NCBI GenBank assembly: GCA_944385945.1 | Contig: CALWZD010000039.1 | Span: 1 to 64,000, forward strand | DNA length: 64,000 nt | Reading direction: 5' to 3' | Source: an uncultured Anaerofilum sp. | GTDB lineage: Bacteria; Bacillota; Clostridia; Oscillospirales; Ruminococcaceae | Part shown: piece after piece, positions 61,501 through 64,000 of the stretch | Layout: each line of letters begins with the position of its first letter | Numbering within the stretch: the stretch's first letter is position 1 | The notes under the pieces: generated by a model | What the model was told of the DNA's origin: nothing | Databases searched by the model: none | What the model saw: only the letters and a program-made list of their open reading frames with translations | Program-made: the position numbers and the translations under genes

Positions 61501-61530
61501 CGGGCAGGTCATACGACCTGCCCGTTTTTT
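61501..61530 (+). terminator. Terminator of prfC
   Basis: 10-bp stem CGGGCAGGTC/GACCTGCCCG, loop ATAC, followed by six T. Confidence 0.9.
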
Positions 61531-61553
61531 GTTTGCGATTGTATAAGGATGGG

Positions 61554-61877
61554 TTAGATAAGGATTTCTGATTGAAAAAACTGCTCTTGAAAATGGATGG
61601 CTTGTTTGATTTCATCTAGCGAATAGGTGGCATTTTCGGGCGCAACGACCCACTTGCTTTCAACATCATCTTTTCTGTGGACGATTGCAATTACTTTACC
61701 CACAAAGGACACAACGGGTTCATCGACACCTAAAATGTATGCGTCCTGTTCTTCCCCGTCTGGTGCCATGATTCCCTCCACATAGCCGTAGTTGATCGGA
61801 TAGCACAGGTTTTTATGTGTGGGATGGTGACTTCCCAGCGGTCTATCAACGATTACTTTGACGGTTTTTCCTATCAC
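61554..61877 (-). CDS. Short family I inorganic pyrophosphatase-like protein
   Basis: A 107-residue protein that matches only the central core of family I pyrophosphatases: VDRPLGSHHP, YPINYGYVEG, DGEEQDAYILG (two of the three usual Asp kept, one is Glu) and RKDDVESKWV. The N-terminal strand with the first catalytic Glu and Lys is missing and the length is about 60% of the usual 170. Small relatives exist in Firmicutes, so it need not be a fragment. The start is a GTG at 61877 nine bases after GGAGG. Confidence 0.75.
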   Translation of the reverse strand: MIGKTVKVIVDRPLGSHHPTHKNLCYPINYGYVEGIMAPDGEEQDAYILGVDEPVVSFVGKVIAIVHRKDDVESKWVVAPENATYSLDEIKQAIHFQEQFFQSEILI

Positions 61878-62028
61878 GACTCGACACCTCCACAGTTCAT
61901 GCTTATCACTATCATATCATATTCGGCTGCAATTTTCATTTGCAATTTCTCCGATTATGCAAAAGCGTCAAACTGTTGCCCTGTTTTTGTTTCCCCTTTT
62001 TCACATCTTCCAAAAACGTACGAAAAGG

Positions 62029-62057
62029 TTGACAGATACACAAAAGACAACTATAAT
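62029..62057 (+). promoter_or_regulatory. Consensus promoter of the ECF S component gene
   Basis: TTGACA (62029-62034), 17 bp, TATAAT (62052-62057): a perfect consensus pair. Confidence 0.9.
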
Positions 62058-62061
62058 ATTA

Positions 62062-62079
62062 CATATGTCTTGACACATG
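62062..62079 (+). promoter_or_regulatory. TGTC-TT-GACA palindromic operator
   Basis: CATATGTC-TT-GACACATG covers the expected transcription start. The CAT-N-TGTC-NN-GACA-N-ATG symmetry resembles NiaR (niacin-responsive repressor) sites as I remember them, which would fit a niacin transporter; the assignment is inference. Confidence 0.55.
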
Positions 62080-62105
62080 ATAAAACAGTATGGGGGAATT
62101 TTTCA

Positions 62106-62672
62106 ATGCATCGCAACGACCGAATTTTAAAAATGGTAACAGCGGCTATGCTCTGCGCTGTTGGCATCATTATTCCTATGATTTGCCCAAAAATCAGCAT
62201 CGAACCCGCAAGCTTTACGCTGGCAAGCCATGTTGCTCTGTTTTTGGCAATGTTCCTTTCGCCTAAAATCACACTGGCTGTATGGTTCGGCACCACTCTC
62301 GGCTTTCAACTCACCGGTATGCCGCCCGTAGTCGTCATGCGGGCTGCAAGCCAAATCGTATTCGCCATGTTGGGCGCACTTTGGCTGCAAAAAAATCCGC
62401 ATCTGCTGCAAACCAAGAAAGGCACTGCTTTGTTTGCACTGGTAACGGGTGTTGTTCACGGATTTATGGAGATCGTAGCGGTACTGCCTTTTTATTTTTC
62501 GGGTTCTCTTTCCGAAGCCAACTATCAAAAGGGCTTTTTAATCAGCGTGTTCCTATTGGTAGGGGTAGGAACCGTACTGCACAGCATTGTTGATTTTGCC
62601 ATTGCACGGGTCGTTTACCAGCCAATTTCCCGTATGAATCAGGTAAAACGCATTTCTACGGTTGCACAGTGA
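62106..62672 (+). CDS. ECF transporter S component, candidate niacin (NiaX-like)
   Basis: A 188-residue integral membrane protein with five to six helices: KMVTAAMLCAVGIIIPMICPKISIEPASFTLASHVALFLAMF is typical of S components that present a vitamin to the shared ECF energy module. PPVVVMRAASQIVFAMLGALW supports the NiaX-like group. No ECF ATPase genes are near, as expected for group II systems. GGGGGA precedes the ATG at 62106. The palindrome at 62062-62079 indicates repression by a metabolite sensor. Substrate is inferred, not proven. Confidence 0.75.
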   Translation: MHRNDRILKMVTAAMLCAVGIIIPMICPKISIEPASFTLASHVALFLAMFLSPKITLAVWFGTTLGFQLTGMPPVVVMRAASQIVFAMLGALWLQKNPHLLQTKKGTALFALVTGVVHGFMEIVAVLPFYFSGSLSEANYQKGFLISVFLLVGVGTVLHSIVDFAIARVVYQPISRMNQVKRISTVAQ

Positions 62673-62679
62673 ATTCTTT

Positions 62680-62710
62680 AGCCAAACGCCATCTGCGTTT
62701 GGCTTTTTTT
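62680..62710 (+). terminator. Terminator of the ECF S component gene
   Basis: 10-bp stem AGCCAAACGC/GCGTTTGGCT, loop CATCT, followed by seven T. Confidence 0.92.
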
Positions 62711-62745
62711 GTATGTTTGTGCGAAAAATTTTACACGAAAATCGC

Positions 62746-62774
62746 TTTACTTATTCATCTTAATGTGCTATGCT
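62746..62774 (+). promoter_or_regulatory. Promoter of the NuoE-like gene
   Basis: TTTACT (62746-62751), 17 bp, TATGCT (62769-62774) with TGTGC before the -10. Confidence 0.6.
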
Positions 62775-62810
62775 TTAATAAATGATACATTTTATCAAAA
62801 AGAGGTCATT

Positions 62811-63287
62811 ATGGAACGAGAAGAAGCACTGCTTGAAATATTGGAATATTACTCTCATCGCCCCGATCCAAGCCAACAAGATAATATTGTAGCGATGTTG
62901 CGTGAAATTCAAGATCTGTTGGGCTGCATTCCGCAAGGGGTACAGCAGCAGGCAGCCGAGGCAGTTGGCACCAAGCAAAGTGTCATTTCTTTGTTGGTGC
63001 GCCGTTTTCCCAGCCTGAAAGAAGCACCGTATCAGCACCGCATCACGGTATGCAGCGGGCAGCGGTGTTCCGGCAAAGGTGCTGCACAGCTGTTGCAAGC
63101 CTTGCAGCAGACGTTGCAGGTGGATGCACAGGGGCTTTCGAAAGACGGTCGGATTCTTCTCACCACCCAGAATTGCCTGAAACAATGCACCAAAGGTCCA
63201 AACCTTTTGCTAAACGGCACACTGCACTCGGCAATGACCCCCGAAAAGGCAAAGCAGCTGGTGCAAAGCCTTTCTGCCACCGAATGA
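62811..63287 (+). CDS. NuoE/HymA-like thioredoxin-fold 2Fe-2S protein
   Basis: A 158-residue ferredoxin of the NuoE type: an N-terminal helical bundle (1-70, REIQDLLGCIPQGVQQQAAEAV) and a thioredoxin-fold domain with cluster ligands Cys81, Cys86 (VCSGQRCSGKG), Cys122 and Cys126 (NCLKQC). It normally partners NuoF or a hydrogenase subunit, but no such gene lies here. AGAGG precedes the ATG at 62811. The flavin reductase gene follows by 84 bp and may be a redox partner. Confidence 0.88.
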   Translation: MEREEALLEILEYYSHRPDPSQQDNIVAMLREIQDLLGCIPQGVQQQAAEAVGTKQSVISLLVRRFPSLKEAPYQHRITVCSGQRCSGKGAAQLLQALQQTLQVDAQGLSKDGRILLTTQNCLKQCTKGPNLLLNGTLHSAMTPEKAKQLVQSLSATE

Positions 63288-63371
63288 TTCCTTTTGTTGC
63301 ACGAAGCTGCTTTGTGGCGGCTTTTTATCGGATATTCTTTGTATCTATTTTACAAAAAGGAGAATAACACT

Positions 63372-63884
63372 ATGGACTTCAAGGCTTTTGAAAAACTGAC
63401 CTGCGGCTTATACATCGTAAGCACTGCACACGAAGGACAAAAGGCAGGCTGCGTTGTAAACACCGTAACACAAGTGACCGCTACACCGGCACAGGTGATG
63501 GTCGCTATCCACAAGGACAACACCACTGCCCAAGTATTGCAACAGGCAGGTGTATTTCATGTAACTGTACTGACCGAGGAGGCACCTCTGCCGCTGATCG
63601 GTCGGTTTGGCTACCGCAGCAGTAAGGAATTTGACAAATTCGCCGAATTCGAAACATTGTTGGACAGCAACGGCTGTCCCTACACTCCAGTAGGAGCTGC
63701 TGCTCATTTTACCTGCAAGCTGGTGCAGCAGTGCGACGTCGGCACGCATATTTTGTTTATCGGTGCCGTAGAGGACGCACAATTGCTGAGCGAGGAACCC
63801 CCCATGAGTTACAGCTATTATCATACCGTAAAAAAAGGCATGACCCCGCCCCGTGCATCCAGCTATCAGCCCCCCGAGGCATGA
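63372..63884 (+). CDS. Flavin reductase-like (FMN-binding split barrel) protein
   Basis: A 170-residue flavoprotein of the DIM6/NTAB flavin-reductase family (GLYIVSTAHEGQKAGCVVNTVTQVTATP for FMN; VFHVTVLTEEA). It matches the N-terminal half of Moorella-type high-molecular-weight rubredoxin, but the C-terminal rubredoxin domain is absent; the protein ends with YYHTVKKGM and a Pro-rich tail. Possible roles are electron delivery to O2- or NO-detoxifying proteins. AAAAGGAG precedes the ATG at 63372. Confidence 0.88.
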   Translation: MDFKAFEKLTCGLYIVSTAHEGQKAGCVVNTVTQVTATPAQVMVAIHKDNTTAQVLQQAGVFHVTVLTEEAPLPLIGRFGYRSSKEFDKFAEFETLLDSNGCPYTPVGAAAHFTCKLVQQCDVGTHILFIGAVEDAQLLSEEPPMSYSYYHTVKKGMTPPRASSYQPPEA

Positions 63885-63892
63885 TTTTTTGC

Positions 63893-63931
63893 AAAAAGAG
63901 GTACTCTCCTATCTGGAAAGTACCTCTTTTT
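63893..63931. terminator. Bidirectional terminator after the flavin reductase gene
   Basis: 13-bp stem AAAAAGAGGTACT/AGTACCTCTTTTT with a 13-nt loop and T-runs on both strands. Confidence 0.9.
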
Positions 63932-63940
63932 TATCTCTTT

Positions 63941-64000
63941 TTAAGTATCATTATCTGTCTGGTTTGGGAAAAAATCTTTTCGCAGTCGCAGTACCAAAAC
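63941..64000 (-). CDS. Possible C-terminal end of a gene running in from beyond the window
   Basis: An open minus-strand frame enters from the right edge and ends at TAA (63943-63941), coding for a tail such as VLRLRKDFFPNQTDNDT. The bidirectional terminator 10 bp past the stop supports a convergent gene here. Nothing more can be said from 19 residues. Confidence 0.35.
   Translation of the reverse strand, partial: VLVLRLRKDFFPNQTDNDT

Noticed and set aside
59915..61615. 566-codon frame opposite prfC
   Set aside because: Antisense shadow; it runs through the prfC terminator and repeat.

Overview
The window is chromosomal DNA of a Gram-positive anaerobe, most likely a Clostridia member of the Oscillospirales/Ruminococcaceae type. 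This rests on the Firmicutes gene orders rpmG-secE-nusG-rplK and ddl-murI-DUF1934-argS, lipoprotein, sortase and two-component genes without outer-membrane genes, sigma-A style promoters (TTGACA, 16-18 bp, TATAAT, often with an extended TG before the -10), strong AGGAGG ribosome sites and frequent TTG/GTG starts. I see no rRNA, tRNA, CRISPR array, phage, integrase or insertion sequence. The species cannot be fixed from the sequence alone.

Layout. 1-1340 (minus): translation/secretion operon rpmG, secE, nusG, then rplK cut by the window edge. 1400-5650 (plus): cell-wall genes ddl and murI, DUF1934, argS. 5980-8340 (minus): polar amino-acid ABC importer. 8540-11485 (minus): sensor kinase, response regulator, ECF sigma factor. 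11790-15360 (minus): PHP phosphatase, membrane protein plus sortase, PRPP synthetase. 15870-19910 (minus): tight cluster rpe, RnfD-, RnfE- and RnfA-like genes and an anchored TIM-barrel-like protein. 20120-22270: second two-component system; then ruvX, glyA, lysS, greA and an EF-G-like GTPase to 29220. 29500-34480: HAD phosphatase, NAD(P)HX dehydratase, ZIP transporter, CYTH phosphatase, RlmI-like methyltransferase. 34530-44130 (minus): small membrane proteins, GH25 lysozyme, acetyltransferase, SDR, tadA, CPBP protease, MATE exporter, signal peptidase I, two COG0523-type metallochaperone-like GTPases and a methyltransferase. 44450-49650: aminopeptidase P facing ppk/ppx. 50020-52480: GH51 arabinofuranosidase facing a GH43-like protein. 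53110-57490 (minus): four-gene Gld-like ABC system. 57790-63880 (plus mostly): LTA-synthase-like sulfatase, prfC, short pyrophosphatase (minus), ECF S component, NuoE-like ferredoxin and flavin reductase.

Most notable points. (1) The Rnf-like cluster keeps only the three integral membrane subunits; the positions for three of four cysteines of the intramembrane 2Fe-2S cluster and the flavin-attachment motif of RnfD are lost, and no RnfB, RnfC or RnfG gene is nearby. It looks like an Rnf-derived membrane module put to another use. (2) A dispersed intergenic element of about 60-75 bp occurs four times, folds as a long hairpin around a TAAGCATCTTTT...TTGATGC core and shows compensatory base changes between copies. 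(3) A composite 3' end (two small CCTTTTGAAAAAGG hairpins, then a GGGCAGGTC/GACCTGCCC terminator) follows five unrelated genes. (4) Two adjacent COG0523-like proteins, one with a triplicated His/Cys metal-binding tail and one fused to a YcgQ-like C-terminal domain, suggest a metal-supply system. (5) A TGTC-TT-GACA palindrome covers the start site of the ECF S component gene.
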